Both the position numbers and the translations under genes were made by a program. Of a DNA stretch of 64,000 nt, positions 13,184 through 20,979 are shown piece after piece. The notes under the pieces are model-generated. The model had not been told where the DNA came from. It ran no database searches and saw nothing but the letters and a program-made list of their open reading frames with translations. The DNA comes from a virus, in IMG/VR virus record IMGVR_UViG_3300017971_000295, positions 1 to 64,000 of that record; one strand, written 5' to 3'. Numbering within the stretch: the stretch's first letter is position 1; every line of letters starts with the position of its first letter.

Positions 13184-13740
13184 TCAATAAATTCATCTTT
13201 TATGTGGTCTATTTTAAATTCAGGCATAGACATGTCACCCCTCCATATCGGCTGCGCATAGTCTTTTCCGAGCCTATGGTAACGTAAATGGTCTCCCTGT
13301 GTGGCAAACACCATAAGGTTATCCCACCGGTTATTAAAACAATTCCGATCAATATGGTGTATGATATTGCCTGGTTGCAGATCAAATACAGTTGAAACCT
13401 TAAGTCTAGCAAGCCGTTGGCCGTGTCGGCTTTCCTTGTATGGCGCAAGCCCTTGATTGTGTTCAATAAACGCATAATAACAATTCATATTGCAGAAGGT
13501 TCTTTTTTGGTTTCTAAGTCGAGCCCTGTTGATAATAAGGGTCTTTTGGCAATAATCACAAGAAACCGCTATTCGGGTGTTGCCGAGGCCCTTTGAGGTA
13601 TTAACTCCTTGCTTTTTCAGCACCCTATAAATGCCCTGTCTCGTTTTATTATACCGCTTAGCGATACTAATCATAGGTTCGAGATCTTCGGTAAATGCCC
13701 TTACTATGTCAACTATGTCGGATTTAGTTAAATGTGCCAT
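13180..13740 (-). CDS. HNH endonuclease (homing-type)
   Basis: A 186-residue protein. It has an N-terminal HTH (AKRYNKTRQGIYRVLKKQG, about 28-46), a four-cysteine zinc site (CDYC...CNMNC, 61-87), and an HNH nuclease core NIIHHIDRNCFNNRWDNLMV with a final HLRYHR. This architecture fits free-standing phage HNH endonucleases that cut DNA and spread by homing. It lies on the opposite strand to its neighbours with its own promoter, as such insertions often do. Confidence 0.85.
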   Translation of the reverse strand: MAHLTKSDIVDIVRAFTEDLEPMISIAKRYNKTRQGIYRVLKKQGVNTSKGLGNTRIAVSCDYCQKTLIINRARLRNQKRTFCNMNCYYAFIEHNQGLAPYKESRHGQRLARLKVSTVFDLQPGNIIHHIDRNCFNNRWDNLMVFATQGDHLRYHRLGKDYAQPIWRGDMSMPEFKIDHIKDEFID

Positions 13741-13775
13741 GTTTGTGTCTCCTTGTTTGGTGAATTATACCTTAT

Positions 13776-13803
13776 ATAATAGACATAATATAGCAAAAGT
13801 CAA
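13776..13803 (-). promoter_or_regulatory. Promoter of the HNH endonuclease gene
   Basis: Minus-strand TTGACT (13803-13798), 16-bp spacer, TATTAT (13781-13776), about 30 bp before the ATG at 13740 with AAGGAG in between. This supports independent expression of the HNH gene. Confidence 0.6.
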
Positions 13804-13867
13804 CATAAAAAATAGTAGATGGATTATATATTATCGGATGTTACGATAATTAATATAGGTTAACACC

Positions 13868-14056
13868 ATGTCTCATCCTGCCATAGCATATTCATTGTAT
13901 CCCTGGTGGACCTGGGAGCCGTGGGTAATCCCTCCTGACATCCAACTCATGTCTATCGAGTGGTTAACTGCTGAATTTATTGAAAATCTAAATGAATCTG
14001 AGGAAACCGCCCCCCCCCACCCCCCAAAAAACGGAATTGAGATTTTTTATCTATAA
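13868..14056 (+). CDS. Tryptophan-rich small hypothetical protein
   Basis: A 62-residue product with an aromatic N-terminal half (AYSLYPWWTWEPWVIPP) and an acidic, proline-rich second half. The codons around residue 50 include a run of nine C followed by A and six C. No family is recognised and the ribosome site is weak. In other phages similar W-rich segments occur in small proteins encoded near the terminase genes, but this is only an impression. Confidence 0.4.
   Translation: MSHPAIAYSLYPWWTWEPWVIPPDIQLMSIEWLTAEFIENLNESEETAPPHPPKNGIEIFYL
14010..14028 (+). repeat. Poly-C tract
   Basis: A run of nine C, one A and six C lies in an otherwise AT-rich region within the C-terminal codons of the 13868-14056 frame. 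Length changes here would alter the last 16 codons of that product. Confidence 0.6.
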
Positions 14057-14098
14057 CCCCTCTGCCAAATTTTTTTCACAAAAGGGTATTTACAAATG

Positions 14099-14160
14099 TA
14101 CGTATACGTACTAATGTACGTATGCATACAAAGGTAAATATGCATACAAAGGTACGTACA
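14099..14160 (+). promoter_or_regulatory. Palindromic operator-like tract before the RHH gene
   Basis: GTACGTATACGTAC is a perfect 14-bp palindrome. A near-palindrome GTACGTATGCATAC follows, then two direct copies of ATGCATACAAAGGTA and a final GTACGTAC. The tract ends immediately before the start of a ribbon-helix-helix protein. Arc/MetJ-type repressors bind such short tandem palindromes, so autoregulation is likely. Confidence 0.65.
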
Positions 14161-14487
14161 ATGAGAAAAACGATATATGTAAAAGATGAAAAGCGTTGGG
14201 CTGAGATTGGTCAGGCGGCGATGAAGGATAATAAGTCGGTGTCTGAATATTTATTGGGCGGATCTTCGTCGGGGTCTTTTGGTTCGGTAGATGGGAAAAT
14301 TTTAAGGTTGTTGGAATTGATTGACAGGAAGCTTGATTTGGTGTTAAAGGGGTTTGAATCTACGGATATTGTGGTTAATAAATCAGAGAAACGGGCGAAG
14401 GTCGAGAGGGTTAGTGATGAGATCCCAGAAACCGCTGGAGTTTTTTTCAATCCACAGCCGAAGGGTTCCGAGAAAGGAGGGAAATGA
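14161..14487 (+). CDS. Ribbon-helix-helix DNA-binding protein
   Basis: A 108-residue protein from the ATG at 14161. MRKTIYVKDEKRWAEIGQAA, then DNKSVSEYLL, is the beta-strand, helix, helix of a CopG/Arc-type domain that binds DNA as a dimer. The remaining 70 residues include a leucine-rich helix (ILRLLELIDRKLDLVLKG) and a charged tail. Starts at 14122 and 14140 would lie in the operator repeats and are less likely. It probably represses its own promoter. Confidence 0.7.
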   Translation: MRKTIYVKDEKRWAEIGQAAMKDNKSVSEYLLGGSSSGSFGSVDGKILRLLELIDRKLDLVLKGFESTDIVVNKSEKRAKVERVSDEIPETAGVFFNPQPKGSEKGGK

Positions 14488-14534
14488 TAGTTCGTTATAA
14501 AGAAGATTTTATTTTTGATATGTTTGAGGATTAG
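14484..14534 (+). CDS. 16-residue peptide
   Basis: An ATGA overlap with the RHH gene and an AAAGGAGGG site precede a 16-codon frame (MIVRYKEDFIFDMFED). Its TAG overlaps the GTG of the next gene. It could be a coupling peptide rather than a functional protein. Confidence 0.35.
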   Translation: MIVRYKEDFIFDMFED

Positions 14535-14782
14535 TGTATTTTATGAAATATCCTGGAGAGATAAAACGTGATCATGACGAATATTTGTTAAGAAAGTTGG
14601 AGCATGAGCTTTCAAAGGATTGTTGGTGCGAGCCTTATTTAGATTACAAAGGCCCTGAGACGGGTGGGTTCACAGGGATTTGCAGTGAGATACACGACGA
14701 AGACAGGTTCCAGGGGCAGTCTCAGCGTAGAGGATGCGTGGGAGAAGGTCGAAAAAACGAAAGCGGCATTGCGTCGGCCTAA
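14534..14782 (+). CDS. Hypothetical protein
   Basis: An 82-residue product starting with GTG in a TAGTG overlap. The first half (GEIKRDHDEYLLRKLEHELS, then CWCEPYL) looks like a genuine soluble helical protein. The second half runs over the start of the next gene and is glycine/arginine-rich and less natural. The true protein may once have ended earlier. No family recognised. Confidence 0.45.
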   Translation: MYFMKYPGEIKRDHDEYLLRKLEHELSKDCWCEPYLDYKGPETGGFTGICSEIHDEDRFQGQSQRRGCVGEGRKNESGIASA

Positions 14783-14966
14783 TGGAGTCACAAGACGCGA
14801 GCTTGCCGAGATTTTAGGATTAGCGATCAACAAAAAGCGTGACATGCGCAGTGTTCAGCGTTGGATAGATGCTGCCGGCGATTGGATGCCTGTTGTTGAG
14901 GTTGGTTTACGCGAGCCTGTGGGGGATCGTGGGAATTATTCTGTGGTATACGGGTTAATGAAATAG
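14685..14966 (+). CDS. HTH-containing hypothetical protein
   Basis: A 93-residue product from the GTG at 14685, chosen because AGGGA lies seven bases upstream; a GTG at 14664 is also open. Residues about 36-60 (VTRRELAEILGLAINKKRDM followed by RSVQRWIDAAGD) look like a winged-helix or HTH segment. It overlaps the previous frame by about 98 bp. A DNA-binding role is inferred only from the HTH-like pattern. Confidence 0.5.
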   Translation: MRYTTKTGSRGSLSVEDAWEKVEKTKAALRRPNGVTRRELAEILGLAINKKRDMRSVQRWIDAAGDWMPVVEVGLREPVGDRGNYSVVYGLMK

Positions 14967-14977
14967 GGGGAACAAAA

Positions 14978-15214
14978 ATGAATGTTGATCTTGAAAAACA
15001 AATAGTAGAGCACATAAAAATCATGATGGAAGAATTGTGCAAGGAATTTAATGTATTGCACAATAGATTAAATGAGTTAGAAAGCGCTTTGAAGGATGAG
15101 TACGACGATGAATGGCGAGACATAAACTGGTTGGAACCTCATCCAGGTCAAGTTGATTATGGGCTATATAATGACAAGAGCGAATTCCCGAAATGGAGGG
15201 GGATAGATGGCTGA
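14978..15214 (+). CDS. Coiled-coil hypothetical protein
   Basis: A 78-residue acidic protein. Residues 1-42 form a regular helix with heptad-like hydrophobics (IVEHIKIMMEELCKEFNVLH), followed by an acidic aromatic tail. A GGGGGAAC ribosome site precedes the ATG. The stop region overlaps the next gene. Function unknown. Confidence 0.5.
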   Translation: MNVDLEKQIVEHIKIMMEELCKEFNVLHNRLNELESALKDEYDDEWRDINWLEPHPGQVDYGLYNDKSEFPKWRGIDG

Positions 15215-15341
15215 AAATTTATATATAGGATCTCACAGAACCACAAACAAGAAATGGCGTGATGGGTGGGATAGGGTTTTTAAGAAGAAACCCAAGAAAT
15301 CGGATTGTGAAAGGAGCAAGGATAATTGCAAGAAGAAATAA
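15207..15341 (+). CDS. 44-residue basic protein
   Basis: Starts within the end of the preceding gene behind GGAGGGGG. The product is strongly basic (RDGWDRVFKKKPKKSDCERS and a KKK end), which suggests binding to nucleic acid. No family recognised. Confidence 0.45.
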   Translation: MAENLYIGSHRTTNKKWRDGWDRVFKKKPKKSDCERSKDNCKKK

Positions 15342-15529
15342 CAGAGGGTCAACCATTTGACGTAATAAGAGGAAACCCGAAACACACAGTTGTTACTATC
15401 AAATATCGGATACCGTTTAATGACACAGATCATGCCATGTTAAAGAGCGCGAAGAAAGAGAATCGTTTTTCGGATATTGAGAATTTTTGCTTGCGGTATA
15501 TTCCGACTATTGAGGTTGAAAAGATTTAA
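15326..15529 (+). CDS. Hypothetical protein
   Basis: A 67-residue protein beginning with TTG; AAGGAG lies about ten bases upstream, inside the overlapping basic gene. It contains a beta-strand, helix and charged pattern (TVVTIKYRIPFNDTDHAMLK) that could be a ribbon-helix-helix-like fold. It is the last gene before the large-terminase promoter region. Confidence 0.45.
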   Translation: MQEEITEGQPFDVIRGNPKHTVVTIKYRIPFNDTDHAMLKSAKKENRFSDIENFCLRYIPTIEVEKI

Positions 15530-15537
15530 AATAAAGT

Positions 15538-15592
15538 AATCAACAATATTGTTAACAATTTTATTGACAATATTGTTGATTTTTGATACTGA
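15538..15592 (+). promoter_or_regulatory. Inverted repeat overlapping a likely late promoter
   Basis: Perfect 15-bp arms, AATCAACAATATTGT (15538-15552) and ACAATATTGTTGATT (15567-15581), flank a 14-bp centre. A consensus TTGACA (15564-15569) overlaps the right arm, with GATACT (15585-15590) as a poor -10 at 15-bp spacing. The layout suggests an operator-controlled promoter for terminase and the virion operon. An AT-rich terminator for the upstream genes, using the TTTTT at 15580, is the alternative. Confidence 0.55.
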
Positions 15593-15651
15593 GCAATGTG
15601 AGGCTCAAAATATTCCGTTTTTTTAAAACACAAATTACATAGTTAAACGTT

Positions 15652-15757
15652 CGGTTCGCTACCGGCCGTTAGCAATTAACCGACCAGGGTGGGTCACCCC
15701 AGTGAGTTTTCTCCTCTTTTCACTCACTGCCTTTTCTGAGTCGGCTTTTTGCATTTT
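15652..15757 (+). other. Hairpin-rich leader before terminase (possible packaging or control site)
   Basis: Three hairpins lie head to tail in 100 bp. The first is TTCGGTT with AACCGA, containing GCTA/TAGC. The second is GGGTG-GGT-CACCC. The third is CAGTGAG with CTCACTG over a pyrimidine-rich loop. A last T-rich stretch (GGCTTTTTGC) precedes the terminase ATG. The region is GC-richer than its flanks. It could be a cos/pac site, an attenuator, or a structured 5' leader; the sequence does not decide between them. Confidence 0.45.
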
Positions 15758-15763
15758 TAAGAT

Positions 15764-17245
15764 ATGCTATCAGAAAAACGTCGAGCGGAATTAATAGAGA
15801 AAAGGAAAGAATTAAAGCGCAGAAAGCGGGATATCTCTGTTGCAAAGAGGGATTATCGTAATGCGAATTTAATTAAGTTTTTCAACAAGCCGAAAGAGGA
15901 GTACGGATTGCCGGCGAATCCCTTGCAGTCTGAGTTGTTAGAGGCATGGGACAATTTGATGTATAAGGTTTTCGTATATTCGGGCGCCAACAGAACAGGT
16001 AAAACCACAATCCTGACCATAATAACCTTTAGCGTTATATTTGGCAAATGGTTGTGGAACGACAAGAAATTGTGGTTTCCGCACAACCATCCAAGAAAGT
16101 GTAGGATTTTAGGACAGGCGTGGGAACAGCACATTAAGACGGTTTTAATTCCTGAACTAAAAAAATGGTGGCCCAAAGAGCGTAAGTTAAAGACCAAAAA
16201 GAACAACAATGGTGTTGAGTATTTTTGGGAAGACGTAGCTACGGGAAGCACCCTTGAAATTATGTCAAATCAGCAAGATAGCGATGTGATGGAGGGGTGG
16301 AGCGGTGATTTCATTGGGTACGACGAACCCCCCAACAGGGCTAATAGGGTTGCATGTGCAAGGGGTTTGATAGATCGTCAGGGTCGTGAGCTTTTTGCGA
16401 TGACCTTATTAAAGGAGGCGTGGGTTCATCGGGATGTAATTAAAGCTGTTGACGAAAACGGCAGACCCGATATGACGGTGTTTGCTGTAAATGGTGATAT
16501 TTCTGTTAATGTCGGGTTTGGTATTACGCAAGAGGGCGTAAACCAATTTGCCAAAACCTTGACAGATGAAGAAAAGCAAGCCCGTTTAATGGGTGTTCCG
16601 TCTTACATGAGCGGTCTTGTTTGTCCTTATTTTAAAAGGTCGATTCATGTTAAAGAAAGGTTTGGCGTACCGTCGAACTGGATAGTTGATATTGCCATAG
16701 ACATTCATCCAAGAAAAGAACAGGCTGTTTTATTTGTTGCGGTAAGTCCACAGCAAATAAAATATGGGTGTTATGAGATTTGGATGCATGGAGATGGACC
16801 CCAGACTGCTGATCGGATAATGAAAGCGGTTAACCATTATAATTATCGTGTTGGTAGAATAATATGCGATCCTTTAGCGAAGGGTGACAGCAACAATGAG
16901 AACACGACCTATGACAAGATGAAGCTCATTTTTGCTCGTCATGGGTACATTTTGGAAACCGCCAGCAAAGATAAACAAAGCGGTATCATCGAGATTAATA
17001 ATCATTTAAGGGGTCCAAACAAAGAGCCGTCGATTTTCTTTTTCAGGGATTTGGTAAGGACAATTCACGACATCGAGGGGTGGATATATGACGAGGACAC
17101 CCAGAAACCTCAGAAAGTGGACGACGACATGTGCGAAAACCTTTACCGGATTCTCTTATTAGACACAAAATATGTAGATCCTGAAGACGAAGAGTGGGAA
17201 GACGAATATCAGGATTTTGAAACAAATGCGGTAACTGGATATTAG
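15764..17245 (+). CDS. terL: Terminase large subunit
   Basis: A 493-residue packaging motor. The ATPase domain has Walker A SGANRTGKTT (73-82) and a Walker B-like DFIGYDEPP near residue 185. The nuclease domain has VDIAIDIHPRKEQAVL (about 306-321, first catalytic Asp), RIICDPLAKGDS and DDDMCENLYR near the C-terminus, which supply the acidic triad of the RNase H-like fold. It pumps DNA into the prohead and cuts it. The start has no good ribosome site but follows the structured leader. It begins the virion operon. Confidence 0.92.
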   Translation: MLSEKRRAELIEKRKELKRRKRDISVAKRDYRNANLIKFFNKPKEEYGLPANPLQSELLEAWDNLMYKVFVYSGANRTGKTTILTIITFSVIFGKWLWNDKKLWFPHNHPRKCRILGQAWEQHIKTVLIPELKKWWPKERKLKTKKNNNGVEYFWEDVATGSTLEIMSNQQDSDVMEGWSGDFIGYDEPPNRANRVACARGLIDRQGRELFAMTLLKEAWVHRDVIKAVDENGRPDMTVFAVNGDISVNVGFGITQEGVNQFAKTLTDEEKQARLMGVPSYMSGLVCPYFKRSIHVKERFGVPSNWIVDIAIDIHPRKEQAVLFVAVSPQQIKYGCYEIWMHGDGPQTADRIMKAVNHYNYRVGRIICDPLAKGDSNNENTTYDKMKLIFARHGYILETASKDKQSGIIEINNHLRGPNKEPSIFFFRDLVRTIHDIEGWIYDEDTQKPQKVDDDMCENLYRILLLDTKYVDPEDEEWEDEYQDFETNAVTGY

Positions 17246-17256
17246 AAAGGGGTGCG

Positions 17257-17313
17257 ATGCCTATTATAACAAAAGGTGGAATCATGCGTGGAATAGATTT
17301 TAATGCCAAATAA
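17257..17313 (+). CDS. 18-residue peptide
   Basis: GAAAGGGGTG precedes an ATG opening 18 codons (MPIITKGGIMRGIDFNAK). It overlaps the portal start by 11 bp and may help ribosomes reach the portal ATG. No further evidence. Confidence 0.35.
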   Translation: MPIITKGGIMRGIDFNAK

Positions 17314-19324
17314 ACTATCAGAAAAATATACACTACCCTACGATGATGTAAACGCATTCAACCAGATTGCTAATTTTGCGAATGATTTAAGCAAAGACGA
17401 CAGGACTTTTATAGCCACAAAGGTACTTGAGGGTTATGAAGTCGATAAAAATAGTCGTGACGGGTGGGAGCAATCGAACAAAGAGTTTATGGAGCTTGCC
17501 AAGCAGATTGGTGGTGAGAGAACCTATGGTGGGGAGAAGGTTTCCAATGTAAGGTATCCAATTCTTGCTACCGCTGCTATTCAGTTTTCGGCAAGAGCCT
17601 ATCCTAATATTGTAAAGGGAACTGATGTTGTAAAGTGTCAAACTGTTGGCAACGACGCTTCTGGGGAAAAAACCAAGAAAGGCAACAGAATCAGACGGCA
17701 CATGAGCTATCAGATTCTAAACCGGATGGATTCTTGGGAAGAGGATATGGATCAGCTTTTAATGACGCTTGCTTTAGTGGGGTGTCATTTTAAGAAAACC
17801 TATTATGATCCTAACGCAGAGAAGCCGGTTTGCGAGGGTGTGTTTGCAGAAGACCTTGTGGTTCATTACAATGCGAAATCCTTAGAAAAAGCGGCGAGGA
17901 TTACCCATGTTATCGAGCTTTCTGAAAACGAAATTGTGGAGCGCATAAGAAAAGAGGTTTTCAGGGAGTTTGACCATAAGTCCGCCAAGGGTGATGACGA
18001 TAAAAAAGACACCGAAGACGAAGATGCACCTCACACATTTTTAGAGCAACATTGTTGGTTTGATCTTGACGATGATGGTTACAAAGAACCGTATATTGTT
18101 ACGGTCCATAAAGGTAGCGAGGAATTAGTCAGGATTGTTCCCCGTTACGATATTGATGGGATAAAAACTAGCGACAAAAAAGAAATCATAAAAATAGAGC
18201 CTAATCATCATTTTACTCAGTATTGGTTTATGCCGTCTTTCGATGGTGGTTTTTATAAAATGGGGTTCGGCGCGCTTCTCACTTCACCGATACACATTGT
18301 AAACACAATTTTTAATCAGCTCCTTGACGCCGGGACTCTTGCAAATAGACAGGGTGGGTTTCTTGGCCCTGGTATTAATCTTAAAAAAGGTGGTGCAAGC
18401 GGGTCTTTGGTATTTAAACAGGGTGAATGGAAAAAGATTTCATATCTTGGAGATGATATTCGTAAGGCGATATTCGCCCTCCCCGTTAAAGAACCGTCTA
18501 ATGTGTTATTTCAGTTGTTGGGGTTGATGCTCGATGCTATTAAAGAGCTGTCATCTCAGGCTGAAGTTCTAAGTGGCGAACAGTCTAAGGCAAATGTGCC
18601 GGCCACTACGACATTGGCTCTAATTGAACAGGGTTTGGCCGTATTCTCTGCTATATATAAAAGGATATACCGTTCTTTGAAGTCTGAGTTTGCAAAAATC
18701 AGACGCTTGAACATGATGTATCTTTCCAAAAGAGAATACAACATAGTTTTAGATGAGGTTGATGAAAACGGTCAGCCGGTTCAGTTCGATCCTAAAGAAG
18801 ATTATAATGATGTCATGATGGATGTTGTTCCGGTTTCCAATGCTGCGGATATTTCGGACACTCAGAGAATCTTAAAGTCTCAGGCGTTAATGGAAATAAG
18901 GGGTCAGGGTCTAAATGACATGGAGATTATGCGAAGGCACTTGGTTGCGATGGGAATTGAGGATATTGCCGGGCTGTTGCCTGATCCGAATCAACCGCCT
19001 CCACCTGATCCAAAAATTGAAGTCGAAAAAGAAAAGTTAAGATTGAAATCAGTTGAGCTTCAAATTGAAATTCAACGTTCGGTAATTGAAGAAAAGGAGA
19101 AAATGAGCAAGATTTTGAAAAACTGGAGTGGTGCTGTTAAAGATCTTGCTCAAGCCGAAGCCGCTGAAGAGGGTGCTCAATTAGAAATGTATAAACTACA
19201 GGTGCAGGAGCTTTCGGATAAATTGGGATTTTTCTCAAATATGATGGGGCAATTGCAGAAAGGACAAAATGAACAGGGAAGAGTTCGAGGCGTGGAAAGC
19301 GCTCAAAACAACCAGAGAGGTTGA
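17303..19324 (+). CDS. Portal protein
   Basis: A 673-residue protein directly after terminase. Typical portal features are a long N-terminal helical/beta part, the segment GFGALLTSPIHIVNTIFNQL, the long central helix region around LLGLMLDAIKELSSQAEVLS, and a C-terminal 120-residue coiled coil (KIEVEKEKLRLKSVELQIEI). It should form the dodecameric ring at the capsid vertex for DNA entry and exit. Its length is close to P22-type portals. The last 56 bp overlap the next gene. Confidence 0.88.
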   Translation: MPNKLSEKYTLPYDDVNAFNQIANFANDLSKDDRTFIATKVLEGYEVDKNSRDGWEQSNKEFMELAKQIGGERTYGGEKVSNVRYPILATAAIQFSARAYPNIVKGTDVVKCQTVGNDASGEKTKKGNRIRRHMSYQILNRMDSWEEDMDQLLMTLALVGCHFKKTYYDPNAEKPVCEGVFAEDLVVHYNAKSLEKAARITHVIELSENEIVERIRKEVFREFDHKSAKGDDDKKDTEDEDAPHTFLEQHCWFDLDDDGYKEPYIVTVHKGSEELVRIVPRYDIDGIKTSDKKEIIKIEPNHHFTQYWFMPSFDGGFYKMGFGALLTSPIHIVNTIFNQLLDAGTLANRQGGFLGPGINLKKGGASGSLVFKQGEWKKISYLGDDIRKAIFALPVKEPSNVLFQLLGLMLDAIKELSSQAEVLSGEQSKANVPATTTLALIEQGLAVFSAIYKRIYRSLKSEFAKIRRLNMMYLSKREYNIVLDEVDENGQPVQFDPKEDYNDVMMDVVPVSNAADISDTQRILKSQALMEIRGQGLNDMEIMRRHLVAMGIEDIAGLLPDPNQPPPPDPKIEVEKEKLRLKSVELQIEIQRSVIEEKEKMSKILKNWSGAVKDLAQAEAAEEGAQLEMYKLQVQELSDKLGFFSNMMGQLQKGQNEQGRVRGVESAQNNQRG

Positions 19325-19502
19325 AGCGGCTGTTGCGAGTGAAATAAAAGCGATAATGGAATCATGGCACAATTTGGGGATGATAAATTTTGATTCCCCG
19401 AATGAAACCGCTATGAAAAACGCATATTGGTTAGGTAAAGTTCATGGGTTAAAATCGTTTTTAGACATTCAATTTGATGAAAGGGAAGAAGATGGATTAT
19501 AA
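19269..19502 (+). CDS. Hypothetical protein overlapping portal gene
   Basis: A 77-residue acidic helical protein beginning with NREEFEAWKALKTTREVEAA. It starts inside the portal gene and ends inside the GroES gene, which supports a real coupled gene. Similar small proteins often follow podovirus portals; their role is unknown to me. Confidence 0.55.
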   Translation: MNREEFEAWKALKTTREVEAAVASEIKAIMESWHNLGMINFDSPNETAMKNAYWLGKVHGLKSFLDIQFDEREEDGL

Positions 19503-19881
19503 GCCAAAGGGTAATAAGGTTTTAATCAAGCCAGATACAATTGAAGAGTTTACAAGAGGGGGGTTGGTTATCCCTGATAGGGTGCGAGAGGATCATGGTA
19601 GGGCGATTACAAGGGGGGAGATAGTTGCCATAGGGCCGGATGCATCCATTCAATTTTCGAGCAATGGCGTTGATGCACAGGAAGCGAAGATTGGTGATCG
19701 GGTTATTTACGCAAAGTATTCCGGTGCGGAGTTCAGGTATGACAACGAGATATATCGTGTGATATTTGACGATGACATTCTTCTTTTGATTGGTGACGAA
19801 AAAGAGCCTCTTGCCGATTCGAGAAAGATAGTGGAAGGTAGGTTTGTTGAAGATGAATGTAAGGCTTTTAAGGGGAAATAA
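19492..19881 (+). CDS. groES: GroES-like co-chaperonin
   Basis: A 129-residue Cpn10 homologue from the ATG at 19492 (AAGGGAAGAAG upstream). The order NKVLIKPDTIEEFTRGGLVI, then GEIVAIGPD, KIGDRVIYAKYSGAEFRYDN and DDDILLLIG is the GroES beta-barrel. The mobile-loop segment around TRGGLVIPDRVREDHGRA is present. It would cap host GroEL to fold the capsid protein, as T4 gp31 does. It sits between portal and scaffold, in line with a capsid-assembly role. A 30-residue C-terminal extension goes beyond the usual fold. Confidence 0.85.
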   Translation: MDYKPKGNKVLIKPDTIEEFTRGGLVIPDRVREDHGRAITRGEIVAIGPDASIQFSSNGVDAQEAKIGDRVIYAKYSGAEFRYDNEIYRVIFDDDILLLIGDEKEPLADSRKIVEGRFVEDECKAFKGK

Positions 19882-19889
19882 AGGGCGAT

Positions 19890-20060
19890 ATGACTGAAAC
19901 CGAAGCACGACAATTCATAAAAAGGTTTGAGAGTCTTTGCTCTGAGTTTGAGCGAGATTGTAATTGCAGAATTGAATTTAATATAAAGGAGACAAGAAAA
20001 GGCGTAAGAAATTTGAAATGGATAACAATTGAATCCATTTCTTTAAAAATCGATAGATAA
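19890..20060 (+). CDS. 56-residue hypothetical protein
   Basis: A small charged protein (ARQFIKRFESLCSEFERDCN, then a beta-rich end WITIESISLKIDR) between groES and a terminator. The ribosome site is AAGGGCG. No family recognised. Confidence 0.45.
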   Translation: MTETEARQFIKRFESLCSEFERDCNCRIEFNIKETRKGVRNLKWITIESISLKIDR

Positions 20061-20077
20061 ACAATACGAGCACTAAT

Positions 20078-20118
20078 AAGGCCGATTGTAGCGTGATGCG
20101 TTATGTCGGCCTTTTTTT
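20078..20118 (+). terminator. Intrinsic terminator
   Basis: AAGGCCGA (20078-20085) and TCGGCCTT (20106-20113) form a perfect 8-bp stem, followed by a run of seven T (20112-20118). It divides the terminase-portal-groES genes from the scaffold-capsid genes and may only partly stop transcription. Confidence 0.85.
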
Positions 20119-20134
20119 GTTCAAAGGAGAGGAA

Positions 20135-20965
20135 ATGGAAAAAGAAGAAAAAGTTGATGAGTCAGAAATTGATGAAAAAGACGAAAGCGGGGGGGATCAA
20201 GAAAAAGCTGATGCCGTTTTAGAGCTTGCAGTTAAGATGGGGTACAACCCGAATTACGATGGTGTTGATAGGGAATTTAAATCACCTGAAGAGTTTATTT
20301 TAAATTCCAAGAACATCCAAAACACCATGTCAAAGCAAATGAAAGCGCTTAAAGCCGAAGTGGAAGATCATAAAATTGGTTTAAAGCAACTGCAAAAGCA
20401 CAATGAAACGGTCTATAAAGCTCAAATTGCTCAGATGGAAAACAGGATTGCCGAACTAAAGGCTCAAAAAAAAGAAGCCATAAGAGACGAAGACCCCGAA
20501 AGGGCAATGGAACTCGATGAGCAAATTGGCAAATTAGAAAAGACATCTAAAGAAAAACCACCGGAAGTTACGGAAGTAAACCCTGAGTTTAAAAAGTGGG
20601 TTGCTGAAAATGAATGGTATACGGAAGATGACGAACTTTGTGAATACGCAAATATACAGGCGGCAAACAACCCGAAATACAAGGGGCTTTCTGCCAAGCG
20701 GTTGTATGCGATGATTACAAAGGACGTTAAAAAAATGTTTCCCGAAAAATTTGAACAAAAGGAAGAAAAATCTCCTGATCCTCCCAAACCTAAAGCGGCT
20801 GTTGTGGAGAGTTCATCGAGAAAATCTTCCAGCAAGTCAAAATTTACGGAAAAAGATTTAAGTGATAATCAAAGAGAAACCATGAAGCGGTTCATCAGAT
20901 TAGGTGCGGTAAAAAAGAAACAAGATTACATAGATGAACTGGCCAGAATTGGAGAACTGTCATAG
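20135..20965 (+). CDS. Scaffolding protein
   Basis: A 276-residue, very charged, mostly helical protein from the ATG at 20135 (AAAGGAGAGG). The acidic N-terminus, long coiled coil (about 85-150), a middle folded patch (EFKKWVAENEWYTEDDELCE) and a Ser/Lys-rich end match phage scaffolds, which template the prohead and leave before packaging. Its position before the capsid genes supports this. No protease motif is present. Confidence 0.75.
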   Translation: MEKEEKVDESEIDEKDESGGDQEKADAVLELAVKMGYNPNYDGVDREFKSPEEFILNSKNIQNTMSKQMKALKAEVEDHKIGLKQLQKHNETVYKAQIAQMENRIAELKAQKKEAIRDEDPERAMELDEQIGKLEKTSKEKPPEVTEVNPEFKKWVAENEWYTEDDELCEYANIQAANNPKYKGLSAKRLYAMITKDVKKMFPEKFEQKEEKSPDPPKPKAAVVESSSRKSSSKSKFTEKDLSDNQRETMKRFIRLGAVKKKQDYIDELARIGELS

Positions 20966-20979
20966 GACGGAGGTAAATT

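Noticed and set aside
13868-14056. Non-coding status of the W-rich frame
   Set aside because: Kept as a low-confidence gene because the ATG follows the divergent promoter region and the first half is not low-complexity, though the poly-C end is odd.
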